Shown: positions 24,429 to 36,349 of the stretch, piece by piece
How the letters are laid out: each line of letters begins with the position of its first letter
Numbering within the stretch: the stretch's first letter is position 1
Source: Nitrosomonadales bacterium
GTDB taxonomy: Bacteria; Pseudomonadota; Gammaproteobacteria; Burkholderiales; Gallionellaceae
DNA length: 64,000 nucleotides
Reading direction: 5' to 3'
NCBI GenBank assembly: GCA_016208015.1
Contig: JACQYW010000003.1
Location: 40,217-104,216, forward strand
Position numbers and translations under genes: made by a program
The notes under the pieces: model-generated
Databases searched by the model: none
What the model was told of the DNA's origin: nothing
What the model saw: only the letters and a program-made list of their open reading frames with translations

Positions 24429-25315
24429 CGCTTGGTACCGGACAGACAACACCAGCCATCTTCCAGCACGGCGGGCGCGAGGTCAAACCACTGCGCGTAG
24501 ATGCGCATGACTTCATCGGCTTGTTCGGCGAGGATGCCGGAGAGCACGATGCGTCCGCCTTGCCTGGTTGCATTGGCCAGCAGCGGGGCAAGTGCGCGCA
24601 GGGGATTGGTGAGGATGTTGGCGACGACCACGTCATATTGTGCGAGCACAACCCCCTCGGGCAGGTAAAAATCCCCTTTGACCTGATTCGCTTCCGCGTT
24701 GTCGCGACTGGCGACCACGGCCTGTGCGTCCACATCCACGCCGACGGTGCTACCCGCGCCGAGTTTCATTGCGGCGATGGCGAGGATGCCGGAGCCGCAG
24801 CCGTAATCGAGTACGCTCTCGCCGCCCTTGATGTTGCGGTCCAGCCAGCGCAGACACAACCGCGTGGTGGGATGGCTGCCGGTGCCGAAAGCCAAGCCGG
24901 GGTCGAGCGCGATGTTGATGGCCTTGGGATCGGTCGGTTCATGCCAGGTCGGCACGATCCACAGACGGTCGCTGATGCGGATGGGATCGAACTGCGCCTG
25001 GGTGATGCGCACCCAGTCGTTCTCCTCCAGTGTCTCGATCTTGTGCTGCGGGAGTGCGGCGAGGCCGAGCTCGGTGCAGCAGGCTTGCAGCACGCCTGCC
25101 ACATCGGCATCGCTCTCAAACAGCGCAGTGACGAGATTGTGTTGCCACACGGAGGAAGTGGGTTCGCCCGGCTCGCCGAAGATGGCCTGCTCGTCGGGCG
25201 TGTCGGCGTCCGCATCCAGCATGTCCACCGACAGCGCGCCGTGCGCCAGCAGAGCCTCGCTCAGTGCCTCAGCGTAGTCGGCAGAGGCTGTCACCGACAA
25301 CGTGAGCCAAGACAC
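24425..25315 (-). CDS. prmA: Ribosomal protein L11 methyltransferase
   Basis: A 296-residue protein with the PrmA N-terminal domain and a class I SAM domain: LDPGLAFGTGSHPTTRLCL is the PrmA signature, VLDYGCGSGILAIAA binds SAM and VVANILTNPL is the NxxxxP motif of N-methyltransferases. It trimethylates L11 at several amines. It sits 3 bases after accC and overlaps the zinc-ribbon gene, in the accB-accC-prmA arrangement usual for betaproteobacteria. Confidence 0.97.
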   Translation of the reverse strand: MSWLTLSVTASADYAEALSEALLAHGALSVDMLDADADTPDEQAIFGEPGEPTSSVWQHNLVTALFESDADVAGVLQACCTELGLAALPQHKIETLEENDWVRITQAQFDPIRISDRLWIVPTWHEPTDPKAINIALDPGLAFGTGSHPTTRLCLRWLDRNIKGGESVLDYGCGSGILAIAAMKLGAGSTVGVDVDAQAVVASRDNAEANQVKGDFYLPEGVVLAQYDVVVANILTNPLRALAPLLANATRQGGRIVLSGILAEQADEVMRIYAQWFDLAPAVLEDGWCCLSGTKR

Positions 25316-25318
25316 GGC

Positions 25319-26671
25319 TTACTTGCCCTTCTTCTCTGCCAGCTTGTGTTCCAGATAATGGATGCTGGTGCCGCCGCGAACGAAAGCCGCATCGTTCATC
25401 AATTCCTGATGCAGCGGGATGTTGGTGTTGATGCCTTCCACCACCATCTCGGACAGCGCCGTGCGCATGCGGGCGATCGCCTGATCGCGCGTGTCGCCGT
25501 AAGCGATGATCTTGCCGATCATGGAATCGTAATGCGGCGGGATGAAGTAGTTGTTGTACACATGCGAATCGACGCGGATGCCGGGACCGCCGGGCACGTG
25601 CCAGTTGGTGATGCGTCCGGGCGACGGCACGAAGGTATAGGGATGCTCGGCGTTCACGCGGCACTCCACGGCGTGGCCGCGGAGCTCGATGTCCTTCTGG
25701 CGGAACGGCAGCTTCTCGCCCGCGGCAATGCGGATCTGCTGCTGCACGATGTCCACGCCGGTGATCATCTCGGTGACCGGGTGTTCCACCTGTACGCGCG
25801 TGTTCATCTCGATGAAATAGAACTCGTCGTTCTCGTACAGGAACTCGAAGGTGCCCGCGCCGCGGTAACCGATCTTGCGGCAGGCTTCGGCACAGCGCTC
25901 GCCGATCTTGTCGCGCAACTTGCTGTTGAGGAACGGAGCCGGTGCTTCCTCGATGATCTTCTGGTGGCGGCGCTGCATGGAACAATCGCGCTCGCCCAGA
26001 TATACGGCATTGCCATGCTGGTCGGCCAGGATCTGGATCTCGATGTGGCGCGGGTTCTCCAGGAATTTTTCCATGTAAACCATGGGATTGTTGAAGGCAG
26101 CCTGCGCTTCGGTCTTGGTCATGGTCACCGCGTTGAGCAGCGCCGCTTCGGTATGCACCACGCGCATGCCGCGCCCGCCGCCGCCGCCCGATGCCTTGAT
26201 GATGACCGGGTAGCCGATGAACTTGGCGATACGCATGATCTCGGCCGGATCGTCCGGCAGAGCTCCTTCGACGCCTGGCACGCAGGGCACGCCGGCTTTC
26301 TTCATCGCGCTCTTGGCGGAGACCTTGTCGCCCATCAGGCGGATGGTCTCGGCACGCGGGCCGATGAAGACGAAACCGGATTTCTCGCAGCGCTCGGAAA
26401 AGTCGGCGTTCTCGGAAAGGAAACCGTAACCGGGGTGGATGGCCTGCGCATCGGTCACTTCGGCAGCGCTGATGATGGCGGGCACATGCAGATAGCTCTG
26501 GCTCGACGGAGCCGGACCGATACACACCGATTCGTCCGCCAGCTTCACGTACTTGGCATCGGCGTCGGCTTCGGAATGGACCGCGACCGTCTTGATGCCC
26601 ATTTCGCGGCAGGCGCGCTGGATGCGCAGCGCGATCTCGCCGCGGTTGGCGATGAGTATCTTCTCAAACAT
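25319..26671 (-). CDS. accC: Biotin carboxylase subunit of acetyl-CoA carboxylase
   Basis: A 450-residue ATP-grasp enzyme: [20 protein letters not shown] opens it, [12 protein letters not shown] is the glycine-rich ATP loop, and [14 protein letters not shown] and [12 protein letters not shown] hold catalytic residues. It carboxylates biotin on AccB in the first step of fatty-acid synthesis. ATG 26671 has GGAG 9 bases upstream; an in-frame start at 26725 would add 18 residues not usual for the family. It follows accB closely. Confidence 0.97.
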   Translation of the reverse strand: MFEKILIANRGEIALRIQRACREMGIKTVAVHSEADADAKYVKLADESVCIGPAPSSQSYLHVPAIISAAEVTDAQAIHPGYGFLSENADFSERCEKSGFVFIGPRAETIRLMGDKVSAKSAMKKAGVPCVPGVEGALPDDPAEIMRIAKFIGYPVIIKASGGGGGRGMRVVHTEAALLNAVTMTKTEAQAAFNNPMVYMEKFLENPRHIEIQILADQHGNAVYLGERDCSMQRRHQKIIEEAPAPFLNSKLRDKIGERCAEACRKIGYRGAGTFEFLYENDEFYFIEMNTRVQVEHPVTEMITGVDIVQQQIRIAAGEKLPFRQKDIELRGHAVECRVNAEHPYTFVPSPGRITNWHVPGGPGIRVDSHVYNNYFIPPHYDSMIGKIIAYGDTRDQAIARMRTALSEMVVEGINTNIPLHQELMNDAAFVRGGTSIHYLEHKLAEKKGK

Positions 26672-26731
26672 GACGGGATTCTCCGGTGGTGCGGATGTCT
26701 TGGGTTTGCGTGTGAACACGGCCATGATGGA

Positions 26732-27181
26732 TCAACCGATGATGAACAGGGGTTGGCCGAACTCGACTGCCTGGCCGTTCTCAACCAGGATCGCCTTGAT
26801 CACGCCGGTTTTGTCGGCTTCGATCTCGTTCAGCAGCTTCATCGCTTCGATGATGCACAGCGTGTCGCCTTCCTTCACGCTCTGGCCGATGTCCACGAAG
26901 GACTTGGCGCCTGGCGAAGGCGAGCGATAGAAACTGCCGACCATCGGCGACTTGACCACATGACCCTCAGGCGTGGCTGGCGCAGCCGGGGCGGCGGGAG
27001 CGGCCGCTGCCGGAGCAGGCGCTGCCTGTGGAGCGGCGGCATAGTATTGCTGCTGCATAGGTGCGGCAACGGAGCTGGAGCGGGAGATGCGCACATGCTC
27101 TTCACCTTCGGTGAGCTCCAGTTCGGCGATACCCGAGTTCTCAACCAGTTCGATCAGTGTCTTCAGTTTGCGCAGATCCAT
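26732..27181 (-). CDS. accB: Biotin carboxyl carrier protein
   Basis: A 149-residue protein with an N-terminal part ([20 protein letters not shown]), an Ala/Pro-rich linker (about residues 49-70) and a C-terminal biotinyl domain with EAMKLLN, Lys115 being the biotin site. It carries carboxybiotin from AccC to the carboxyltransferase. It sits 15 bases after aroQ and heads accB-accC-prmA. Confidence 0.97.
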   Translation of the reverse strand: MDLRKLKTLIELVENSGIAELELTEGEEHVRISRSSSVAAPMQQQYYAAAPQAAPAPAAAAPAAPAAPATPEGHVVKSPMVGSFYRSPSPGAKSFVDIGQSVKEGDTLCIIEAMKLLNEIEADKTGVIKAILVENGQAVEFGQPLFIIG

Positions 27182-27196
27182 TTGTCAGCTCCTTGT

Positions 27197-27631
27197 TTAG
27201 TTGTGTTGCAACGCAAATTCCAATGCGAGTTCGTAACCTTTGGCACCCAGACCGCTGATGACGCCGACCGCGATATCGGAGAAATAGGATTCCTTGCGGA
27301 ACGCCTCGCGGGCATGCACATTGGAAAGGTGAACCTCGATGAAGGGGATGGCCACCGCCGCCAGGGCGTCGCGCAGGGCGACGCTGGTATGGGTGTAGGC
27401 GGCCGGATTGATGATGATGAAGTCGGTGCCGTCGGTACGCGCCTGTTGTACACGCTCGACCAGCGCACCTTCGGTGTTGCTTTGGTACGAAGCCAGCTTT
27501 GCGCCGTTCTTCTGCGCTTGTGCAGCCAATTTGGCGTTAATTTCATCCAACGTGACGTGACCATACACCTCCGGCTCGCGTGTGCCGAGCAGGTTCAGGT
27601 TGGGGCCGTGTAGTACGAGGATGTTCTTCAT
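27197..27631 (-). CDS. aroQ: Type II 3-dehydroquinate dehydratase
   Basis: A 144-residue protein with the family signature [13 protein letters not shown] (residues 8-20), the catalytic Tyr region YQSNTEG and the closing motif [13 protein letters not shown]. It converts 3-dehydroquinate to 3-dehydroshikimate in aromatic amino-acid synthesis. ATG 27631 gives the conserved start [10 protein letters not shown]. It lies just upstream of accB, a common betaproteobacterial neighbourhood, and may share its promoter. Confidence 0.97.
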   Translation of the reverse strand: MKNILVLHGPNLNLLGTREPEVYGHVTLDEINAKLAAQAQKNGAKLASYQSNTEGALVERVQQARTDGTDFIIINPAAYTHTSVALRDALAAVAIPFIEVHLSNVHAREAFRKESYFSDIAVGVISGLGAKGYELALEFALQHN

Positions 27632-27705
27632 GGGGGGCGAAGTTTGCCGAAAAAGGGGTGGATTGTCCACTTTTACAGAAAATTACCCTACAAGATGCTT
27701 AGGAA

Positions 27706-29502
27706 TCACAGCCCAGCGCTTTGTAATGACTGAAGAAAGGTTTTGGCGTCCTGAAAACCCGTTACCCGATAATCGGACAACTCTTTTCCCTGCGGATCGA
27801 AGAATAAAGTCGCGGGCGGACCGAACAACTGGAAACGCTGCATCAGTGCCTTGTCGTCGGTGTTGTTGGCCGTCACGTCGGCTTGCAGCAGTAGTGTGTC
27901 TTTCAGCCGGGCTTGCACCGCCGCATCGCTGAAGGTGAAACGTTCCATCTCCTTGCACGACACGCACCAGTCGGCGTAGAAATCCAGTATCACCGTTTTG
28001 TCTCCCGCCTGGGCGATACGCTGATCCAGTTCGGTGCCGTTCTTTATGCGTTCGAAATGCAGGGTGGCGACGGTGTCGGGCTCGGCGCGACCGATGCTGC
28101 CGAGCGGGCGCAGGATGTCGCGCGCGCCTGACAAGGCGCCGATCAGATAAGCCACGCCGAGCAGCAGGGCGAGGATGCCGATGCCTTTCCCCAGTTTGTG
28201 CAAACCGCGGGCATTGTGCGACAGCGGGTCGAGTGCACGCAGATAGATCGCCGAGAAGATCAGCAGCGCCGCCCACAGCAGCATATGTGCGGAAAGCGGA
28301 ATGACCGGCGAAACGATCCAGATCGCCATCGCCAGCATCATCACGCCGAAGAAGCGTTTGACCGCTTCCATCCAGGCGCCGGCCTTGGGCAGCAAGGTGC
28401 CCGCCGACGTGCCGATCAGCAGCAGCGGCGCGCCCATGCCCAGCGCCAGGAAGAACAACGCGGTCCCGCCCAGCACGGCGTCATGGGTCTGACTTATATA
28501 TAGCAGCGCGCCGGCCAGCGGCGCGGCGACGCACGGCCCCATGATGATGGCAGACAGCGCACCCATCACGAACACGCCGGAGAGATGGCCGCCGTGCAGC
28601 TTGTTGCTGGTGTCGGTGAGTCTGCTTTGCAGTGCCGACGGCAGTTGTAACTCATAGAAACCGAACATGGACAGTGACAACAGCACGAACAGCGCGGCAA
28701 AACTGCCGAGTACCCAGGGCGTCTGCAAGGCGCTGGAGATGAGGTTGCCGGAATAGCCGGCTGCCACGCCCGCGATGGCATAAGTGATCGCCATGCCCAG
28801 CACATAGGCCAGCGACAACATGAAAGCGTGCATGTGGGTGATCCCGGGGCCGCGCCCGACGATGATGCCGGAGAGGATGGGAATCATCGGGAACACGCAG
28901 GGGGTCAGCGCGAGCAACAGGCCAGCGCCGAAGAAGAACGAAACGATCAACCAGAAGCTGCCGTCCTGGAAGAGACTGGCGATGCGGGTGTTCTCGTTAT
29001 CGGCGGGAGCGGGGGCCGGGGCGGCAGCCACGGGCGCCGTCACCGCGCTGAGTGACGGCACGAGATCGATGCCCAACTGTTTTTCGATGGGCGGGTAGCA
29101 CAAGCCCTTGTCGCTGCACCCCTGATAAGTCGCGTTCAGCACCAGCGGTTTGCGCGCATCGACCTTCTCCAGCACGATCTCGGCCTGGCACGGCTGGTGA
29201 TACACCTCGATCACGCCGAAGTTGGGATCGTCCTTGCTCTCGCCCTGGGGCAGCGAGATGCGGGCTATCCTGGCTTTGCCCTGGGCGACGGTGAAGCCGA
29301 CCTTGTCGCGGTACAGATAGTAACCGGGGGTGATCTTGAAACTGGCGATCAGTGTGCTCTGGTCGACCGCATGTATCTCGAGTCCGAAAGCCTGATCGGC
29401 TGGCAGGAAGCTCGGCTTTTTGCTGCCGAAGGAAAGCAGATCGGCTTGCGCCAGCGGGGCAAGGCTCAGTAGCAACAACAGGGAAAGCAAGCGGCGTATC
29501 AT
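27706..29502 (-). CDS. dsbD: Thiol:disulfide interchange protein DsbD
   Basis: A 598-residue inner-membrane protein. After a signal peptide (about 20 residues) comes the periplasmic alpha domain with a Cys pair (YQGCSDKGLCYPP), then eight membrane helices with Cys in LTPCVFPMIP and MGPCVAAPLAG, and a C-terminal thioredoxin domain with DFYADWCVSCKEME. It moves electrons from cytosolic thioredoxin to periplasmic DsbC, CcmG and others. It overlaps cutA (ATGA) at the end of the leuS-lptE-holA-cutA-dsbD run; cutA-dsbD is a widely conserved pair. Confidence 0.97.
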   Translation of the reverse strand: MIRRLLSLLLLLSLAPLAQADLLSFGSKKPSFLPADQAFGLEIHAVDQSTLIASFKITPGYYLYRDKVGFTVAQGKARIARISLPQGESKDDPNFGVIEVYHQPCQAEIVLEKVDARKPLVLNATYQGCSDKGLCYPPIEKQLGIDLVPSLSAVTAPVAAAPAPAPADNENTRIASLFQDGSFWLIVSFFFGAGLLLALTPCVFPMIPILSGIIVGRGPGITHMHAFMLSLAYVLGMAITYAIAGVAAGYSGNLISSALQTPWVLGSFAALFVLLSLSMFGFYELQLPSALQSRLTDTSNKLHGGHLSGVFVMGALSAIIMGPCVAAPLAGALLYISQTHDAVLGGTALFFLALGMGAPLLLIGTSAGTLLPKAGAWMEAVKRFFGVMMLAMAIWIVSPVIPLSAHMLLWAALLIFSAIYLRALDPLSHNARGLHKLGKGIGILALLLGVAYLIGALSGARDILRPLGSIGRAEPDTVATLHFERIKNGTELDQRIAQAGDKTVILDFYADWCVSCKEMERFTFSDAAVQARLKDTLLLQADVTANNTDDKALMQRFQLFGPPATLFFDPQGKELSDYRVTGFQDAKTFLQSLQSAGL

Positions 29503-29837
29503 TTTTCTTTCTTCAAAGTGGTTTCCTGTACGACCCAGTTCAGATAATCCGGCAGGCCCGCTGCCACAGGTACGGCAATGATCTCCGGCAGCTCATAAGG
29601 ATGCAACTTGCGCAATGCAGACTCCAGTCGCGGATAAGCTGTGCGTGTCGTTTTGATCAGTAGCGGCACCTCGTCGGCGTGGTCGAGTTTGCCTTCCCAG
29701 CGGTAGACCGAAGTGCATCCGGCCAGGATATTGATGCAAGCCGCGACACCTTCTGTGACCAGCGCGTCGGCGATGCGTTCCGCAGTCGCGCGATCCGGCA
29801 GGTTGGTGATGACCACGACGACTTCGTGTCCATTCAT
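29499..29837 (-). CDS. cutA: Divalent-cation tolerance protein CutA
   Basis: A 112-residue PII-like protein with VVITNLPDRATAERIADALV, AACINILAGCTSVYRWEGK and HPYELPEIIAVPV, all family landmarks. CutA trimers are linked to copper tolerance, although the mechanism is unclear. ATG 29837 overlaps the holA stop (ATGA), and the cutA stop overlaps the dsbD start. Confidence 0.95.
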   Translation of the reverse strand: MNGHEVVVVITNLPDRATAERIADALVTEGVAACINILAGCTSVYRWEGKLDHADEVPLLIKTTRTAYPRLESALRKLHPYELPEIIAVPVAAGLPDYLNWVVQETTLKKEK

Positions 29838-30847
29838 CTTGCGCCCGCCCGCGCGCAACGCACGCCGAGTTGCAGCAGCTCATCCCATACGTCGCCCTTG
29901 CGCAGGCCTTTCACCAGCCGGTCGATCTGCGCGGCCTGGCGCAGGGCGCGTTCGGCGAAGGTTGGCGTGAAGCGGCGCACCGCGCGCTCCACCAGCTTCT
30001 GTCTGATACCCCACACGCGTGCATCGCGCAGCGCGCCGGAAAGGTTGCCGTTCTGCTGCAAGGCGCGCGAGACCCTGGCCAAAGTGCGGATGTCTTCCGC
30101 CACCGCCCACAGGATCAGTACAGTCGCCGTGCCTTCGGCGCGCAGTCCGTCGAGGATGCGTGCGTAACGTTCGGCATCGCCCGCCAGCATCGCCTCGGAA
30201 AGTTTGAACACGTCGTAGCGCGCCACATCCATCACCGAATCTTTCACCTGGTCGAAAGACAAGGGCCCTGCAGGGAACAACAAGGCCAGTTTCTGTATCT
30301 CCTGGAATGCGGCGAGCAGGTTGCCCTCCACGCGCTGCGCCAGGAAGGCCAGCGTATCGGCATCGGCGGACTGCCCTTGCCGCTTCATGCGCGCGGCGAT
30401 CCATGCGGGCAGCGCGGCGAGCGTGACTTCGTCGGCGCTGACGACGGTGGCGTGCTGTTCCAGCGCGGTGAACCACTTGCTCTTCATCGCCGTGCCGTCC
30501 AGACGCGGCAGCGAGATCAGCGTGAGTGTGTCCGGGTTGAGTGTTTCGCAATGCTCCTGCAAGGCCTGCGCGCCCTCCACACCGGGTTTGCCGGAAGGGA
30601 TGCGCAGGTCGATGACTTTGCGCTCGGCGAACAGCGACATGCTCTGCGCGCTGTTGCGCAACTCGGCCCATTTGAAACCCTGCTCGGCGATGAGCGTCTC
30701 GCGTTCGCCGAAACCCGCCGCGCGCGCGGCGGCGCGGATGGCATCCGCCGCCTCGATCGCGAGCAGCAGCGCTTCGCCGTGAATCACATACAGCGAGCCC
30801 AGGCCTTTGGCCAGATGCTGCGGCAGGTCATCGCTCGAGATCCTCAT
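29834..30847 (-). CDS. holA: DNA polymerase III subunit delta
   Basis: A 337-residue HolA protein: SLYVIHGEALLLAIEAADAI at the N-terminus, the central AAA+-like region (FAERKVIDLRIPSGKPG) and the C-terminal collar helices (ALRQAAQIDRLVKGLRKGDVW) are all present. Delta opens the sliding clamp in the clamp loader. It follows lptE by 8 bases, and its stop overlaps cutA. leuS-lptE-holA order is a common proteobacterial arrangement. Confidence 0.96.
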   Translation of the reverse strand: MRISSDDLPQHLAKGLGSLYVIHGEALLLAIEAADAIRAAARAAGFGERETLIAEQGFKWAELRNSAQSMSLFAERKVIDLRIPSGKPGVEGAQALQEHCETLNPDTLTLISLPRLDGTAMKSKWFTALEQHATVVSADEVTLAALPAWIAARMKRQGQSADADTLAFLAQRVEGNLLAAFQEIQKLALLFPAGPLSFDQVKDSVMDVARYDVFKLSEAMLAGDAERYARILDGLRAEGTATVLILWAVAEDIRTLARVSRALQQNGNLSGALRDARVWGIRQKLVERAVRRFTPTFAERALRQAAQIDRLVKGLRKGDVWDELLQLGVRCARAGAR

Positions 30848-30855
30848 GGGCGGGT

Positions 30856-31358
30856 CTATAGTTGCGGTTTTGCCCGGCTTAAGCGGCGCATGGCCTGTGA
30901 GACGGCATCGACGCGCATGTCCTTGTAGAGCAGCGCCTCTTCCTGTTCCTTGGCGAGTACCTGCTCATCGTCATAGGCGAGTATGCGCGAAAGCGATATC
31001 TCGTCCGCGGACAGCCAGTCGTTCCGCTTGCTGTCGAAGGCGCGCAACGAAACGCGGTAGAACAACTGGTATTCCTTGACACGGCCGCTACCGGAGAGCG
31101 ACAGGATCTGTTTGGAGCTTTGCTCGGAAACGATCTCCAACACCAACTCGGCCTGATCAGCGGTATCGGTCAGGGTGACCTTGCTGGCAGTCAGGGCGCG
31201 GCGAAGGTCGGCAACGAATGGTGTCTCGCCCGGTTTCTTCAGGTAGAGCGACTTGAAAGAGAACTGCAAGCCCTTGAGATCGCTGCCGCGCAAATGAAAA
31301 CCGCAGGCGGCCAGCGACAAGGTCGCGGCGAGCAGCAGAAGGCGTGTCGTATTCGTCA

Positions 31359-31359
<1 letters not shown>
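30856..31359 (-). CDS. lptE: LPS-assembly lipoprotein LptE
   Basis: A 167-residue lipoprotein with a signal peptide ending in the lipobox LAAC (lipidated Cys19) followed by GFHLRGSD, the usual LptE start. LptE plugs the LptD barrel and helps place LPS in the outer membrane. ATG 31359 overlaps the leuS stop (ATGA). Its presence agrees with the LPS genes at the start of the window. Confidence 0.95.
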
Positions 31360-33980
<2,621 letters not shown>

Positions 33981-34051
33981 TTATATTTGCGGGTTCGGCA
34001 TTATAGCGGCAACATGGGGCCCTCGCGCATGCAAGGATAAGGGGAGCGGAC

Positions 34052-34912
34052 ATGAACAAATCGATCGGAATCCTGTTGCTGTTGGCCGTGACGTCGGCGC
34101 AAGCAGAGCCGGATGCGCTGGTCCAGGCCGTGCAGATGCCCGCATGGCTGCAGCGCGATGCAAAGACCACCCCCCTGCGTGTCGGGGCAGCGCTGCGCAA
34201 CGGCGACAAGCTCATCACTGGCGCAAACGCGCGTATCTATGTGAAGACCGCCGATGGCAGTACGGTGAAGCTGGGCGAGAACGCCACGCTGGCGCTGGAT
34301 GGCCTGTCGCAAACGCGCGAGGAACAGTCACTGTTCAATGCCGTACTGGATGTGGCCAAAGGCGCTTTCCGCTTCACCACCTCCGGCCTTGCCAAACTCA
34401 AGGCGCGCGATGTGACGGTCAAGGTCGCCGGTGCGACGATAGGCATACGCGGCACCGACGTGTGGGGCAAGGATGGCAGCGAACAGGGCGTGGTGTGCCT
34501 GATCGAGGGCAAGATCGACGTGACCGGGATCGACAACAAGCAGTTCGTCATGGACCAGCCGCTGTCGTTTTACAAGATGCCCAAGGGCGCGGCGCCTTTG
34601 CCGGTGGGCCCGGTCGATGCGGAGCAGCTGAAAAAATGGGCGGTTGAGACCGAGATCGCCCAGCCCGCGATGCACCTGGGCGGGAAATGGAAAGTGGATC
34701 TGCTCACCTCCACGGATGAGCGCGCCGCGCTGGCGGCATATGATCAATGGCGTACGGCCGGCTACGACGTGCGCTTGAAACCGGTTGCGCGCGAGGGCGG
34801 CTGGATATACACAGTGCGCATCCCGGGCCTTTCCGACCGGGCCGAAGCGGAAAAATTGGCCGCACTACTGAAAGGTATGCTGGGGGCGGAAAATCCAAGC
34901 GTCTCGCGCTAG
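34052..34912 (+). CDS. Exported FecR-domain and SPOR-domain protein
   Basis: A 286-residue protein. Residues 1-18 are a signal peptide (cut after AQA). A FecR-like domain follows (VGAALRNGDKLITGANARI, VKLGENATLAL, GAFRFTTSG, VAGATIGIRGTDVWG), and the C-terminal 75 residues resemble a SPOR repeat (KWKVDLLTSTDERAAL, YTVRIPGLSDRAEAEKLAAL). It is probably periplasmic; SPOR suggests binding to denuded peptidoglycan at division sites. GGGGAG lies ahead of ATG 34052. It stands between leuS (divergent) and prk, so its partners are unclear. Confidence 0.8.
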   Translation: MNKSIGILLLLAVTSAQAEPDALVQAVQMPAWLQRDAKTTPLRVGAALRNGDKLITGANARIYVKTADGSTVKLGENATLALDGLSQTREEQSLFNAVLDVAKGAFRFTTSGLAKLKARDVTVKVAGATIGIRGTDVWGKDGSEQGVVCLIEGKIDVTGIDNKQFVMDQPLSFYKMPKGAAPLPVGPVDAEQLKKWAVETEIAQPAMHLGGKWKVDLLTSTDERAALAAYDQWRTAGYDVRLKPVAREGGWIYTVRIPGLSDRAEAEKLAALLKGMLGAENPSVSR

Positions 34913-34975
34913 GCAGCGAAACTGGGTTAGAATCCTGAAAAAATATTCCATCAATATCGTTCAGGAGAGTGGCAA

Positions 34976-35872
34976 ATGTCCCGTAAACACCCAGTTATCG
35001 CCGTCACCGGCTCGTCCGGCGCCGGTACCACCACCGTCAAGCGCGCGTTCGAGAACATCTTCCGCCGCGAGAAGATCAGCGCCGCCGTCGTCGAGGGCGA
35101 CAGCCTGCACAGCTTGGATCGCATGGCTTTCCGCGCTGCCGCTGCCGAGGCAGCCAAGGGCGGCAACCATTCGTTCAGCCATTTCGGTCCGGATGCCAAC
35201 CACTTCGAAAAGATCGAAGAGATGTTCAAGCAATACGGCGATACCGGCATGTGCAAGCGCCGCTACTATGTGCACAGCGATAGCGAAGCCACCGATCACA
35301 ACAAGCACTTCAACCTGACCGACCTCAAGCCCGGCGTGTTCACGCCGTGGGAAGACATCGAAAAAGACACCGACCTGCTGTTCTATGAAGGTCTGCACGG
35401 CTTGGCCATGAACGAAGCCAAAGGCGTCGATGCGGGCAAGTATGTTGACCTGGGTATCGGCGTGGTGCCGGTGGTCAACCTCGAGTGGATCCAGAAGATC
35501 CACCGCGACAAGGCAGAGCGCGGCTATTCCGCCGAAGCGACCGTGGATACCATCCTGCGCCGCATGCCAGACTACATCAAGTACATCACCCCGCAGTTCT
35601 CGCGCACGCACATCAACTTCCAGCGCGTGGCCACGGTGGACACTTCCAACCCCTTCATCGCGCGCGACATCCCGACCCCGGACGAGAGCTTCGTGGTCAT
35701 CCGCTTCCGCGACCCCAAGGGCGTGGATTTCCCCTACTACCTGCAAATGATCCCGAACTCGTTCATGTCCCGTGCCAACACCCTCGTGGTGCCCGGCGGC
35801 AAGATGAGTCATGCGATGGAGATCATCCTGTCGCCGGTCATGCACGACATGATCCAGAACAAGAAGAAGTAA
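34976..35872 (+). CDS. prkB: Phosphoribulokinase
   Basis: A 298-residue class I (proteobacterial-type) enzyme with the P-loop GSSGAGTT at residues 12-19, VEGDSLHSLDR, and FYEGLHG with the catalytic Asp/Glu region. It makes ribulose 1,5-bisphosphate from ribulose 5-phosphate and ATP, the reaction specific to the Calvin cycle. No RuBisCO or other cbb genes are nearby, so the kinase stands alone. AGGAGAG precedes the ATG and a strong terminator follows the stop, so it is probably a single-gene unit. It is the clearest sign of autotrophy in the window. Confidence 0.96.
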   Translation: MSRKHPVIAVTGSSGAGTTTVKRAFENIFRREKISAAVVEGDSLHSLDRMAFRAAAAEAAKGGNHSFSHFGPDANHFEKIEEMFKQYGDTGMCKRRYYVHSDSEATDHNKHFNLTDLKPGVFTPWEDIEKDTDLLFYEGLHGLAMNEAKGVDAGKYVDLGIGVVPVVNLEWIQKIHRDKAERGYSAEATVDTILRRMPDYIKYITPQFSRTHINFQRVATVDTSNPFIARDIPTPDESFVVIRFRDPKGVDFPYYLQMIPNSFMSRANTLVVPGGKMSHAMEIILSPVMHDMIQNKKK

Positions 35873-35891
35873 GGATTGCGGTAATCAACGG

Positions 35892-35921
35892 AACGGGGAA
35901 GCGGAAACGCTTCCCCGTTTT
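35892..35921 (+). terminator. Rho-independent terminator after prkB
   Basis: AACGGGGAAGCG (35892-35903) pairs over 12 bp with CGCTTCCCCGTT (35908-35919) around GAAA and is followed by TTGCTTTG. It closes the phosphoribulokinase transcript. Confidence 0.88.
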
Positions 35922-35950
35922 GCTTTGTACAATGGGCGCAGGAGGCGAAG

Positions 35951-36316
35951 ATGGCAGACAACGATTTTGACCGGATCAAAAAGCAGGTGCGCCAGTTCGT
36001 CGTCGAGCGCGACTGGGACCAGTTCCACTCGCCCAAGAACCTCTCCATGGCGCTCATCGTCGAGGCTGCCGAGATGGTCGAGCATTTCCAGTGGCTGACC
36101 GAAGAAGAGAGCTGCAAGCTGTCGCCGGAGAAACTCGCCGAGGTCGAGCTGGAGCTGGCCGACATCCAGATCTACCTCATCAGTCTGGCGCATAAGCTGC
36201 AACTCGACCTTGTCGCCGCGGTGGACAAGAAGCTGGTGCGGAATGCGCAGAAATACCCTGCCGACGAAGTTCGCGGAAGCTCGAAGAAATACAACGAGTA
36301 CAAGAATCGAAGCTGA
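35951..36316 (+). CDS. MazG-like nucleotide pyrophosphohydrolase
   Basis: A 121-residue all-alpha protein of the MazG/RS21-C6 (dCTPase) group. The metal-binding pattern E38-x-x-E41 and E68-x-x-D71 is visible in VEAAEMVE and VELELADIQIY. These enzymes hydrolyse non-canonical or excess dNTPs to NMP and PPi. The gene starts after the prkB terminator and precedes uvrD, which fits nucleotide-pool or DNA maintenance, though the pairing may be chance. Confidence 0.88.
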   Translation: MADNDFDRIKKQVRQFVVERDWDQFHSPKNLSMALIVEAAEMVEHFQWLTEEESCKLSPEKLAEVELELADIQIYLISLAHKLQLDLVAAVDKKLVRNAQKYPADEVRGSSKKYNEYKNRS

Positions 36317-36349
36317 AGCAGTGACGCGGTCGTGTGGGATAATCCGCCC

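Noticed and set aside
24521..27613. Open frame of about 1030 codons on the plus strand
   Set aside because: It is the antisense of prmA, accC, accB and aroQ. Its length comes from high GC content, not from coding selection.
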